Source: Candidatus Kapaibacterium sp.
Lineage (GTDB): Bacteria > Bacteroidota > Ignavibacteria > Kapaibacteriales > UBA2268
DNA: 34,825 nt
Direction: 5' to 3'
Assembly (NCBI GenBank): GCA_026390695.1
Contig: JAPLFL010000047.1
Coordinates: forward strand, 1 to 34,825
Shown here: one piece after another, positions 8,093-17,037 of the stretch
How the letters are laid out: every line of letters starts with the position of its first letter
Position numbering within the stretch: position 1 is the stretch's first letter
Notes under the pieces: model-generated
Told to the model about the DNA's origin: nothing
Databases searched by the model: none
Seen by the model: only the letters and a program-made list of their open reading frames with translations
Position numbers and translations under genes: made by a program

Positions 8093-11000
8093 ATGAAAGC
8101 TCTTTATTATTCTTGTTATCTTATATTTCTGATCCTAATAAGCGTTAGTCTGCTTCAGGGGCAGGCTCCGCAGATTGTGTGGTCAACTTTTTTGGGAAGT
8201 ACCGGTTATGATGCCCTTTTTAGAATGGAATTAGATAAAAATGATAACCCTGTGATTTGTGGCTATTCACCATCAAATACATATCCGATAACTAACGGTG
8301 CATATAATAAAAATCTTAATGGTAATCTTGATGCAGTAATAAGCAAAATATCAAATGATGGTTCTGCTCTCATTTATTCAACTTTTATCGGTGGATCAAT
8401 CTCTGAGTCAGCTTACGGATTAAAGTTAGATGCTTTTGATAATATTTATCTGAGTGGGACCACATATTCGGATGATTTCCCTTTATCAAAGTTCCCATAT
8501 CAAAAAATATATTCAGGTAATGGAGATGCATTTTTGTTGTCTTTAAATGCAAAAGGAAATCAATTAATTTTTTCAACTTTTATCGGTGGATCCGGAACAG
8601 ATAACTATACAGGCTTGATTTTAGATAAAAGTGACCAGCCAATAATTACCGGAATTACATATTCCAATGATTTTCCTACAACTGCCGGTGCATATTTATC
8701 AAAATATAACGATAAAAATTTAAAGGATTCTGGAGATTTTTTTATTTCTAAATTGAGTAAAGACGCAAGTAGTCTGATATTTTCGACTTATATGGGCGGT
8801 GCAAACCGTGATCAAATTACCGGAATAATACTTGATCCCGATGAAAATTTTTTATTTACTGCTCAAACATGGTCAGATAATTATCCTGTAACTTCAAAAA
8901 CTTATATTAAACCAGTGAATGCTGCAGTAGGAGCATATTCAAAGTTAGATAGCACGGGATCCAAATTAATTTATTCCTCATATTATTGCGACAACAGCTG
9001 GAGCAGTTGCTTTTCTCCAATGTTGGGTGAATTAAATAACTTTTATATAAGTGGTCAGACAGATATAAGCACATTTCCACTTGCGAGCGGGTCTTATAAT
9101 AATAAATATTCCGGTGGATTAAATGACTGCTATATTAGTTCAATAAAAATTACCGATTATCAGCCTATTGTTTCAACTTTTATCGGCGGGAACGATCAAG
9201 AAGGAATTTCAAGTCTTGATATTGATGATAATGGAAATATTGTTGCTGCGGGTTGGACAATGTCTTATGATTTTCCAATTACAAAGAATGCTATATCGAC
9301 CATGAATAAATTTTCTGATAATTTCTTTTTCTTGATGACTCCAAACTTAACATTATTAAATTATTCAACTTATATTGGCGGAAATTCATCAGAATGGGCA
9401 TGTGATGTCATATATCGAAATAGTGCTTATTATGGCTTGAGTCAGACTGCTTCAAGCAATTTCCCAACTACTCCGGGTTCATTCGATATAACTGCTAACG
9501 GAAGTTTAGATGCTGCGATCTTCTGCTTATCAACCAATCAAACTCCAAGAACTTCTATTACTACAAGTGTCTATGGCAGCTTCTGTCCTGGCTCCTTGAT
9601 CAGTATTGCCTTTACGGCAAAAGGTACTTTTAATAAAGGCAATGTTTTTACCGCTCAACTTTCCGATGCAAATGGGAAATTTAATAGCCCTGTCCCAATT
9701 GGTTCGATTAACTCAACTGGATCAGGTAAAATAAACGGGCAAATCCCTACAGTTTCAGCAGCCGGAAAAAAATACAGAATACGTATTGTTTCAACTGATA
9801 CCGCAATCACCGGCACGGATAATGGAGTTGATATTGAAATATATCCTTCTCCAAAAGTCAATCTGGGATCTACGAAAAGAATATGCGTAGGTGAATCTGT
9901 TCACATTGGGGCTTTACCCATAAATGGCACTCCTCCGTTTACTTATAATTGGACTCCATCATCTTACCTGAATGATCCAAGTTCACCGGATCCAATAGCA
10001 AAGCCAGATAAAGATATAACTTACTTTTTAAGTTTACGTGATTCCAACGGTTGCTCATATATTGATTCTTTGAAGGTTACTGTCAGTTACTTAACATCTC
10101 CAACTATTCTTACTGCTCGATATCCAAGACGCTGTGATTATGATTCAGTCATTGTTGGTATTGGAATGACTCCGGGTGGAATTTATAAATATTATGAATG
10201 GTCTGATTCAAGCGGTAAATTACTTGACACATTGATTGTGTTCAACCCTAAAAAGTCGGGCACTTACCTATTAGTTGTTAAAGATGGAAGTGGCTGCACA
10301 TCTCTTCCTATTCCTTTTGTGGTTGATATTGAACGGGGAATTAAAAGTCCGGTTCCTCAGCTGAATCTTGGCTCCGAGAGAACAATTTGCTTCGGTGATT
10401 CGGTTCTGATCGGTGATACAGCTATGGGTGGACGCATGCCTTACTTTTATATGTGGTCAACCAAATACGGAATCAGTAATGATGATATTCCATTTAACTA
10501 TGCCCATCCTGACACAACAACGACTTATACTCTTAATGTAGTTGATGGTTCTGGCTGCATTAGTTCATCCTCTGTTAAAGTTAATGTTAATCATGTCACT
10601 AAGCCGGTTTTAACGGAAAACAGGTATAAACGAGTTTGTACTTCTGATTCCGTAATTATTTCAACATACAATCAATATTCTAATTATTTCTGGTATGATT
10701 CCACCGGAACGCAGATCAGTAGCTCGATTAAAGATTTTCCGGTGACATTCGGAGGGAAATATTTCCTGAAAGTAGTGGATAAAAACGGCTGCTCCGCTTT
10801 TTCTGATACGATAAATATTATTATGAATCAGAGCGGCTCCAGCTCTAATCTAACTGCGGGGCCACTGACAAGTTCCGGTGAATTTACTTTCGATACATTA
10901 TTTTATTCTGACCAAAATTGCAGGGATTTAATTTTAAATAATCATGGATTTTCCGATGAATTGATTGAAGATGCATATTTCTATCATAATACAGCATTTT

Positions 11001-11509
11001 CTGTGCCTCAGAGCCAATTCCCACTTATCGTGCACCGAGAAGATTCTCTGAAATTAAATATTTGCGTTAAGTCCACTTTGCTCGGTATTGTCGTAGATAC
11101 TCTTGAATTTAAGGGTGCTTGTAAACTGATTGTACCTTTTAAAGTATTAATAACGCCACAAACAAAAATGGGAGAAGGCTCATGTAGTCTGCCTTTGAAC
11201 TTTGATATTCCTGAATCATTTTATGAATTGGGATTGATGATCATGCAGGTATATCCTAATCCACCCAATGATGTGCTAAATATTTCATTCGTAGCACCTG
11301 TTGCCAGTGAAAATATTCTTTCCGAGTTTTCAATTTATAATTCTTATGGAGAAAAAGAGAATATTTCGGCAAACGCAAATCTTTTGATAAAAGAAAGAAA
11401 ATCTAATTATTTAACAGGTATAATTTCGCTCAATACAAGTGGAATGAGCAGTGGAATATATATGATACACAGCCGCAGCAGCAGTATCTATAAGTTTATA
11501 AAGTTATAA
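8093..11509 (+). CDS. Secreted SBBP-repeat / Ig-like protein with T9SS sorting domain
   Basis: The 1138-residue protein begins with a signal peptide (about 1-25, hydrophobic core ending LLQGQA). Residues about 28-480 hold seven beta-propeller-type SBBP repeats, recognised by STFLGS, STFIGGS (twice), STYMGGA, a degenerate SSYYCDN, STFIGGN and STYIGGN at roughly 60-residue spacing. Each is followed by a DFP(I/T)T segment. After a linker domain rich in Gly and Ser come two related Ig/PKD-like modules starting NLGSTKRICVGESVHIG and NLGSERTICFGDSV. The end, from about 1053 (VYPNPPNDVL) to YKFIKL, is a type A T9SS sorting domain. It is therefore predicted to be secreted and attached to the cell surface; ligand or function is unknown. 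Same-orientation repeat copies B and C flank it. Confidence 0.9.
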   Translation: MKALYYSCYLIFLILISVSLLQGQAPQIVWSTFLGSTGYDALFRMELDKNDNPVICGYSPSNTYPITNGAYNKNLNGNLDAVISKISNDGSALIYSTFIGGSISESAYGLKLDAFDNIYLSGTTYSDDFPLSKFPYQKIYSGNGDAFLLSLNAKGNQLIFSTFIGGSGTDNYTGLILDKSDQPIITGITYSNDFPTTAGAYLSKYNDKNLKDSGDFFISKLSKDASSLIFSTYMGGANRDQITGIILDPDENFLFTAQTWSDNYPVTSKTYIKPVNAAVGAYSKLDSTGSKLIYSSYYCDNSWSSCFSPMLGELNNFYISGQTDISTFPLASGSYNNKYSGGLNDCYISSIKITDYQPIVSTFIGGNDQEGISSLDIDDNGNIVAAGWTMSYDFPITKNAISTMNKFSDNFFFLMTPNLTLLNYSTYIGGNSSEWACDVIYRNSAYYGLSQTASSNFPTTPGSFDITANGSLDAAIFCLSTNQTPRTSITTSVYGSFCPGSLISIAFTAKGTFNKGNVFTAQLSDANGKFNSPVPIGSINSTGSGKINGQIPTVSAAGKKYRIRIVSTDTAITGTDNGVDIEIYPSPKVNLGSTKRICVGESVHIGALPINGTPPFTYNWTPSSYLNDPSSPDPIAKPDKDITYFLSLRDSNGCSYIDSLKVTVSYLTSPTILTARYPRRCDYDSVIVGIGMTPGGIYKYYEWSDSSGKLLDTLIVFNPKKSGTYLLVVKDGSGCTSLPIPFVVDIERGIKSPVPQLNLGSERTICFGDSVLIGDTAMGGRMPYFYMWSTKYGISNDDIPFNYAHPDTTTTYTLNVVDGSGCISSSSVKVNVNHVTKPVLTENRYKRVCTSDSVIISTYNQYSNYFWYDSTGTQISSSIKDFPVTFGGKYFLKVVDKNGCSAFSDTINIIMNQSGSSSNLTAGPLTSSGEFTFDTLFYSDQNCRDLILNNHGFSDELIEDAYFYHNTAFSVPQSQFPLIVHREDSLKLNICVKSTLLGIVVDTLEFKGACKLIVPFKVLITPQTKMGEGSCSLPLNFDIPESFYELGLMIMQVYPNPPNDVLNISFVAPVASENILSEFSIYNSYGEKENISANANLLIKERKSNYLTGIISLNTSGMSSGIYMIHSRSSSIYKFIKL

Positions 11510-11803
11510 AGTTTGTAAAGTTCAAGAACCTTTCTGTTGAGGCTTTTTCAAAAGTAGAATATTTGCTTAAATTGTCATTCCCGCGATGAGACTGTGTGAA
11601 AACTACCTTTTCTTGTAATTCCTGCGAATGCAGGAATCCCCTGATTGGCACTGGAAGGAGATTCCCGCATGCGCGGGAATGACATTCCATTGGAATTTCC
11701 TCTTTTTCACACAGTCTCGAATGCGGGAATCCCCTACCAGACACACTTTAGGAGATTCCCACATGCGCAGGAATGACAGACTTCAAGTAGGAAACGAATA
11801 ACA
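11505..11803. repeat. Dispersed palindromic repeat, copy C
   Basis: It spans the gene-free gap 11510-11819 between two convergent genes. The AT-rich start (11505-11522) overlaps the stop of the upstream gene and is identical, inverted, to 32779-32796. Outer arms 11588-11602 and 11704-11718 pair perfectly over 15 bp. The core 11661-11680 is ATTCCCGC, ATGC, GCGGGAAT, the same pattern as the dRS3-type palindromes known from Neisseria. The right part, 11729-11759, equals copy B 7907-7937. Confidence 0.9.
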
Positions 11804-11819
11804 TATTTGGGATTAACCC

Positions 11820-12836
11820 TTATTCAATAATGTATCCTTTGCCAAATTCGGGCACAAAAAAGTTTTTCTTTCTTATTTTTTGCTGTTTGAGGGTTTGATT
11901 TAGTAAAATCGGACATTCATTCTGATAATCATCACCTTGACGAAAAGTACCAAAATGAACTGCCATACTGGTCTTTGAATTTACAATCTTATGAACTTGT
12001 ACAGCTTCCATTGGTGATATATGTACCCAGTGCATGATCCATGCCGGACGATAAGGGCCGATGGGAATTAATGAAAAACGCATATGTCCGAATTTATCAT
12101 TAATCATTTTGAAATGTCTTCCCATTCCCGTATCCCCGGTGTAATAGATGTTTCCACCGCTTGCCTGCACCACAAAACCACCCCATAGTGTTTCACCGGA
12201 ATCAAACAATCCGCGCATTGAATAATGACGTGCGGGAACGAAATAAATCGAAACTGAATCCTTGATCTTTGAATTGTGCCACCAGTCGAGCGGGACAATA
12301 TCTTTAGCTCCGGCTGATTCAAGTAAACTTTTCAGCCCCAAAGGTACAATAAACTTTGGATTATGTTTGGCTACAAGCATTTCAATAGTTGGGATGTCAA
12401 GATGATCAAAATGGTTATGACTAATCAGAACTATATCAATAGGCGGAAGATCTTCAAATTTTATACCAGGGAGATGATAACGTGCAGGGTTGAGCCATGA
12501 AACTGGCCCGATGGTTTCAGACCAAACCGGATCGGTAAGAATATTTAAACCATTCGTTTGTATCAGAACTGTTGCGTGGTTAATCCAAGTTGCACGAAGC
12601 TGGCTGCCAAACACCCTTTTAGGAGGTGCTGGCTGATATATAAAGTTATCATCTTTGAACCACAAGCCTTTGGGGCTTCCTTCAAGCTGCCACTTTAGAA
12701 AATCCCAAATTACAAATGACCCCGAATCAAGATTAAAAAATCCGTTGCCGTTATAGTGATCAGTTTGTGTAAAATTTTCAGCTTGTAGAAGAAAACATTT
12801 AATAAGTAATAATAAAATTAGAATATATTTTTTCAT
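11820..12836 (-). CDS. Exported metallo-beta-lactamase-fold hydrolase, NAPE-PLD/UlaG-like
   Basis: I place the start at the ATG at 12836, not 23 codons further upstream at 12905, because MKKYILILLLLIKCFLLQA then forms a clean signal peptide; this gives 338 residues. The MBL metal motif is SHNHFDHLD (His140, His142, Asp144, His145), followed by His204 in VPARHYSMRG, Asp235 in YYTGDTG and His294 in MAVHFGT. The segments WINHATVLIQ, LTDPVWSE and PAWIMHWVHISPMEA are typical of the branch that includes N-acyl-phosphatidylethanolamine phospholipase D. A dinuclear zinc hydrolase acting outside the cytoplasm, perhaps on a phospholipid or lactone, is likely; the substrate is not defined. It is convergent with the SBBP gene and divergent from the PAP2 gene. 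Confidence 0.87.
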   Translation of the reverse strand: MKKYILILLLLIKCFLLQAENFTQTDHYNGNGFFNLDSGSFVIWDFLKWQLEGSPKGLWFKDDNFIYQPAPPKRVFGSQLRATWINHATVLIQTNGLNILTDPVWSETIGPVSWLNPARYHLPGIKFEDLPPIDIVLISHNHFDHLDIPTIEMLVAKHNPKFIVPLGLKSLLESAGAKDIVPLDWWHNSKIKDSVSIYFVPARHYSMRGLFDSGETLWGGFVVQASGGNIYYTGDTGMGRHFKMINDKFGHMRFSLIPIGPYRPAWIMHWVHISPMEAVQVHKIVNSKTSMAVHFGTFRQGDDYQNECPILLNQTLKQQKIRKKNFFVPEFGKGYIIE

Positions 12837-13095
12837 AAAATTTTTCAAATTGTAATCAAGTATTATATAATTTAGTGAATTTTTCGATGTTTTTAAGTTG
12901 TACAATTAATGATTATTTTATGAACAATCATATTTATTGATAGACGTTTATTAATATCTCTAAAACTAATAATATACTTTCCTTTATGTAATGACAAAAA
13001 AAATCAACCGATAACTATATGAACATCAAACTTGGACTTATAAGTGGAACTGAGATGACAGGATTAAGCAGTATCACTAATTTTATAGAAAAAAT

Positions 13096-13647
13096 ATGTT
13101 AGACAATTTTATCGGGCTAATAGTTTCCTTTGATAAATCAGCTTTTTATTTTATTAATGTAACCTTAGCTAATTCTATAACTGATTTCATAATGCCTATA
13201 ATAACAAATGAGCATTACTGGATGCCGGTTTATGTACTATTGTTTGTTTATCTTTTAATTTTTAGCGGTAAAAAAGGTAGGATTGTTGCTTTAGGACTTG
13301 CTGTAACAATAATTATCACAGATCAATTTTGCAGTTCATTTTTAAAACAAGCTGTGGGAAGGCTCAGACCTTGCTTTACTTTAAATAATATTCATTTGCT
13401 TGTTTCATGTGGCCCAGGGAAATCATTCCCTTCCTCCCATGCTGCAAATAACTTCGCAGCAGCAGTATTTCTATTAAATTATTACTCAAAACAAAAATAT
13501 ATTTTTATCATAATTGCTTCATTGGTGGCACTGAGCCGGGTGTTTGTAGGCGTTCATTATCCTCTCGATATTATGGCAGGAGCTTTGATAGGTGCTCTGA
13601 TTGCGTATATCGTAGTTTTTAGTATAAAGAAAATTTTTAAGCTATAA
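13096..13647 (+). CDS. PAP2-family membrane phosphatase
   Basis: The 183-residue integral membrane protein has the three phosphatase signature motifs: KQAVGRLRP (Lys84 to Pro92), PSSH (112-115) and SRVFVGVHYPLD (Ser147, Arg148, His154, Asp158). The catalytic His pair are His115 and His154. About five or six hydrophobic helices surround them. The family dephosphorylates lipid phosphates or pyrophosphates such as undecaprenyl pyrophosphate, phosphatidylglycerol phosphate or lipid A. The neighbouring murD-ftsW pair, convergent with it, makes a role in recycling the undecaprenyl carrier attractive, but that is inference. No signal peptide is separate from the first helix. Confidence 0.9.
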   Translation: MLDNFIGLIVSFDKSAFYFINVTLANSITDFIMPIITNEHYWMPVYVLLFVYLLIFSGKKGRIVALGLAVTIIITDQFCSSFLKQAVGRLRPCFTLNNIHLLVSCGPGKSFPSSHAANNFAAAVFLLNYYSKQKYIFIIIASLVALSRVFVGVHYPLDIMAGALIGALIAYIVVFSIKKIFKL

Positions 13648-13713
13648 ATTTGGAAGAATGTTATTTCACAATTTTATAGAGATTAAGAATATTCCTGATA
13701 GCACAACTTTATA

Positions 13714-13735
13714 TAACCAAGTGGGTGCTTGGTTA
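13714..13735. terminator. Weak hairpin between convergent genes
   Basis: TAACCAAG (13714-13721) and CTTGGTTA (13728-13735) pair perfectly over 8 bp around a 6-nt loop. The hairpin lies between the PAP2 stop and the ftsW stop. No U-tract follows in either direction, so a Rho-independent terminator is only weakly supported. Confidence 0.3.
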
Positions 13736-13755
13736 CAAGAATAAATTGCAGAACA

Positions 13756-14880
13756 TTATTTTTTGGATTTCGGATAAACTCCAGCCTGTGCCGAGATGTT
13801 AAGCAATACACCAATAGCTGCGGCATAGAATAAAACGGCAGTTCCACCATAGCTGATAAAGGGCATTGGCAGACCCGTTGTGGGAAGTATTCCACAATTT
13901 ACACCAGCATTGACGAAAACATAAATCGAAAAAGTTATAATAATTCCGAATGCTAAAAAATAGCCTAAATCATCAGTTGCTTTTTTGGCTATAAGCATAC
14001 CACGCCAAAAGATAAATCCAAAAGCAAGTAATATTGCGATTGATCCCAACCAGCCATATTCTTCACCAATAATAGCAAAAATAAAATCACCGAATGACTC
14101 GGGTAAAAATAAATTACTTTGCCTGCTTTGTCCGGGTCCCAAACCAAAGAAACCACCGGTTCCGAGTGCTATCAGGGCTTGTTTTAACTGATAGTTTATA
14201 ACCACACCTTCATCACCTTTGGCTAATCCAAGATAAGATAATATCCTTTGCAATCTGTATTCCGCTGTGAGAGCGTATCCTAAGCCTCCAACCAGACAGA
14301 ATAATGCAATTGTTCCTAATTGAAATAAATTAGCGTTTCCAACAAACATGAGTGATAAAGAAATTAAAAAAATAACCAAAGCAGATGAAAAGTTAGGTTG
14401 AAGTCCGATTAAAAAACAAACGCTCAAACTCCAGAACAGAAGCGGTAATAGCCCTTCTTTAAAATCTTTTATTTTTTCTTGCTTTTGTGCTAATAAGGTT
14501 GAAAGATGTAGTATCAGAGTGAATTTAGCAAGTTCTGAAGGCTGGAAATTAATAATACCTAAATTAATCCAGCGGGAAGCACCGTGAATTGCTTGACCTG
14601 TGAGCAAAACATAGAACAGCAGTAGCATAGAGCCAATCAAAGCAATTTTTGAATATTTCACCCATTTATGATAATCAATTTTTGCGAAAATAATTATTAC
14701 AACGAGTCCTACAATGATTCTTGCTAAATGTTTAAGAAAAAAGTACTCACTGCTGCCGAATTTCATTTGAGCTCGTGTGGCACTTGCACTATAGACAAAC
14801 GCAAGTGAAAAAAGCATTAATCCTACAACCGGTAAAAGTATGTACCAGTCTATTCTCCCCTTTGATGATGATTCTTCCAT
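13756..14880 (-). CDS. ftsW: Peptidoglycan glycosyltransferase FtsW (SEDS family)
   Basis: The 374-residue polytopic protein has about ten hydrophobic helices. It carries the SEDS signature blocks: a short N-terminal YSASATRAQMKFG after helix 1, NFQPSELAKF, LQPNFSSALV, the catalytic-site ESFGDFIFAIIGEEYGWLG, and near the end GVNCGILPTTGLPMPFISYG. SEDS proteins polymerise lipid II into glycan strands with a class B PBP. I call FtsW (division) rather than RodA (elongation) because it follows murD directly, with a TAATG overlap of one base (14880), as in dcw clusters. The rest of the dcw cluster (murG, murC, ftsQ, ftsA, ftsZ) is not here. RodA cannot be fully excluded. Confidence 0.9.
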   Translation of the reverse strand: MEESSSKGRIDWYILLPVVGLMLFSLAFVYSASATRAQMKFGSSEYFFLKHLARIIVGLVVIIIFAKIDYHKWVKYSKIALIGSMLLLFYVLLTGQAIHGASRWINLGIINFQPSELAKFTLILHLSTLLAQKQEKIKDFKEGLLPLLFWSLSVCFLIGLQPNFSSALVIFLISLSLMFVGNANLFQLGTIALFCLVGGLGYALTAEYRLQRILSYLGLAKGDEGVVINYQLKQALIALGTGGFFGLGPGQSRQSNLFLPESFGDFIFAIIGEEYGWLGSIAILLAFGFIFWRGMLIAKKATDDLGYFLAFGIIITFSIYVFVNAGVNCGILPTTGLPMPFISYGGTAVLFYAAAIGVLLNISAQAGVYPKSKK

Positions 14881-16214
14881 TACAAATTCCGTACAATCTC
14901 CTTAAATGACTCGCCACGATGCTCGAAATTAACGAACATGTCAAATGATTTACATGATGGCGAAAATAGCACTACATCATCTTCGGATGCAAGTTCTACT
15001 GCGGTATTTACAGAATCCTCAAGATTTTCACTCCTTACACACCGAACCATTGATGCGAAATGATTGAAAATAGCGTCTTGCTCTTCACCTATTGCCACGA
15101 TTGCTTTAACATTTTCTTGGACAAATCCATTTAGTGAAGTATAATCATTATTATCTCCACGCCCGCCAGCAATCCATACTATCGGTCTATCGTAACTTGA
15201 AAGAGCATACCATGTGGAATTAACATTTGTTGCTTTGGAATCATTTATAAAATCTACACCATTTAGTGTGCGTACATGCTCTAAACGGTGCTCTACGCCT
15301 TGAAAAGCAATAAGAGAGTCACGGATATTTTCATTGGTGACTTCAAAAGCACGAGCTGCCAGAGCAGCACACATTGAATTGTAATAGTTATGAGTACCGG
15401 GAATCCCGATTTCAGAAGTGAGCATAATTTTTTCCTCTTCTTGCTGCGAAAAATAATTTATCATCATTTCACCATCACGCACAAAAGCCCCCTGAACGCG
15501 TGATTGGGTCGATACATAAGCAATTTTCGCCTGAATATTTCCCCTCCTCGGGCGAATTGCTTCATCATCGAAGTTTAAAATTAACAAATTATTTTCATTC
15601 TGATTCAAAGAAATTTTCCACTTAGCTTCGGAATATTGATCCATTGTCTGATGATAATATAAATGATCAGGGGTAATATTAAGTATCATAGCCACGTCCG
15701 GGTGAAATTTATCAATTCTGTCGAGCTGAAAACTACTCATTTCTACTACTAAAATTGTTTCATCATCAATATTACCAACTAATGAAGAAAGTGGCAAGCC
15801 AATATTTCCGCATGCAATGGCTTTTTTACCTGAATTATTTAATATAAATGTTATGATTGTTGTTGTTGTTGTTTTACCATTCGTGCCTGTGATAGCGATG
15901 ATCGGATTCTTTAGGAAAAGTGATGCAAATTCCGGTTCACTTATTACCGGAATACCTCTTTTATCTGCCTGGCTGATTATCCAAGTTGAAGGGAGTACTC
16001 CGGGGCAAGTTATAAAGCAATCGCAGCTACTGAAGGCTTGTTCGGTATTACCACCGAATTCGTATGCAATTTCAGCTTTTTCCAACTCAATGATTTCATT
16101 AATATAATCTTCAGCTGGTTTTGATTCTGTTAAAAAGACATTATTGTTTAATGACTTTGCTAATAAAGCGGCTGCTATTCCACTTTTACCTGCACCTATA
16201 ACTGTATAATTCAT
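14880..16214 (-). CDS. murD: UDP-N-acetylmuramoyl-L-alanine--D-glutamate ligase
   Basis: This 444-residue Mur ligase adds D-Glu to UDP-MurNAc-L-Ala in cytosolic peptidoglycan precursor synthesis. The N-terminal Rossmann-like part starts YTVIGAGKSGIAAA. The ATP-binding loop AITGTNGKTTTTT lies at about 107-119. The Mg and substrate region HRLEHVRTLNGVDFINDSKATN is near 312, and domain 3 has WIAGGRGDNNDY and LFSPSCKSFDMF. The VDFINDSKATN block and the end HRGESFKEIV are characteristic of MurD. Length is normal. It is the first gene of a two-gene unit with ftsW, whose ATG overlaps the murD stop by one base. A TAnnTTTG match lies 35 nt before the ATG, with no SD. Confidence 0.96.
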   Translation of the reverse strand: MNYTVIGAGKSGIAAALLAKSLNNNVFLTESKPAEDYINEIIELEKAEIAYEFGGNTEQAFSSCDCFITCPGVLPSTWIISQADKRGIPVISEPEFASLFLKNPIIAITGTNGKTTTTTIITFILNNSGKKAIACGNIGLPLSSLVGNIDDETILVVEMSSFQLDRIDKFHPDVAMILNITPDHLYYHQTMDQYSEAKWKISLNQNENNLLILNFDDEAIRPRRGNIQAKIAYVSTQSRVQGAFVRDGEMMINYFSQQEEEKIMLTSEIGIPGTHNYYNSMCAALAARAFEVTNENIRDSLIAFQGVEHRLEHVRTLNGVDFINDSKATNVNSTWYALSSYDRPIVWIAGGRGDNNDYTSLNGFVQENVKAIVAIGEEQDAIFNHFASMVRCVRSENLEDSVNTAVELASEDDVVLFSPSCKSFDMFVNFEHRGESFKEIVRNL

Positions 16215-16249
16215 TTTTATTTATTTATTTTTTAATAATTTCATTTGTA

Positions 16250-16257
16250 CAAAATTA
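16250..16257 (-). promoter_or_regulatory. Candidate -7 promoter box for murD-ftsW
   Basis: On the minus strand this is TAATTTTG, an exact TAnnTTTG, 35 nt upstream of the murD ATG. GTTG (16282-16279 on the minus strand), about 21-22 nt further upstream, is close to the TTTG -33 consensus. Confidence 0.45.
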
Positions 16258-16365
16258 TCATTATTTTAATAGCTAAATACAACAGATTATTTCTAATAGC
16301 GTCAATAATTAACTTTAAATGCAATTATTTTTCTCTCTTTGATAATTTATTATTATTGCTCAAAC

Positions 16366-16962
16366 ATGATTCTTCCTATATATAATTGTTTCCATCCGGT
16401 TTTGAAAAAGTCAACAGAACCAATAACCGAGATTAATGACGAACTGATCACACTCATAGATAATATGTTCGATACACTTCAACGAACGGATTCCGGTGTA
16501 GGATTGGCTGCAAATCAAGTTGGAGTTTCAAAATCCATAATTGTTATCGATTTAAAAAAAGATGATGATAATCCCAATTTTGTGCCAATAGCACTGATTA
16601 ATCCAGTAATTGAGTTTTTTTCTGATGATCAAAATGAATACAACGAAGGCTGTCTGAGTGTGCCTGAAATATATGAAAAGGTTTATCGGCCTAAGGGGAT
16701 TCAGCTTAGTTATTTCGATCGGAATATGAAGGAGCATAAGATAGAAGACGATGATTTTCTTTCAAGGGTTATCCAGCATGAAATTGATCATTTACATGGA
16801 ATCTTATTTTTCGAAAGAGTCAGTGCCATACGCAGAACTCTGCTGAAAAACAAATTAAGAGGTATTAAAAAAGGTGATTATGAAGCAGAATATGATATGA
16901 TTCTGCCTGATGGAAAAAAATTTAGAGGTATTACAAAAAAGAAAAAAAAGAATCGGGATTAG
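16366..16962 (+). CDS. def: Peptide deformylase
   Basis: The ATG at 16366 (MILPIYNCFHPVLKK) is the natural family start; an upstream TTG at 16339 would add nine unlikely residues. The protein has 198 residues. All three deformylase motifs are intact: GVGLAANQ (44-51), EGCLSVP with the metal ligand Cys96, and QHEIDH with His138, the catalytic Glu139 and His142. It removes the formyl group from the N-terminal Met of new proteins. The basic tail ending KKKKKNRD is longer than in many homologues but within family variation. No fmt gene, its common neighbour, follows; the next gene is a methyltransferase. Confidence 0.95.
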   Translation: MILPIYNCFHPVLKKSTEPITEINDELITLIDNMFDTLQRTDSGVGLAANQVGVSKSIIVIDLKKDDDNPNFVPIALINPVIEFFSDDQNEYNEGCLSVPEIYEKVYRPKGIQLSYFDRNMKEHKIEDDDFLSRVIQHEIDHLHGILFFERVSAIRRTLLKNKLRGIKKGDYEAEYDMILPDGKKFRGITKKKKKNRD

Positions 16963-17037
16963 ATTTGAATTTTTCTTTTTTATTTGTAATTTGCTGACGT
17001 GTTATATAATGTTTACTCAATTAAGAGTGGTGAAATT

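Noticed and set aside
11496-11744. 82-residue minus-strand open frame
   Set aside because: It lies entirely in repeat copy C and overlaps the end of the SBBP gene.
12837-12905. Upstream start for the metallo-hydrolase
   Set aside because: It would bury a clear signal peptide 23 residues inside the protein.
16339-16365. TTG start for peptide deformylase
   Set aside because: The ATG at 16366 matches the family N-terminus; the added residues are low-complexity.
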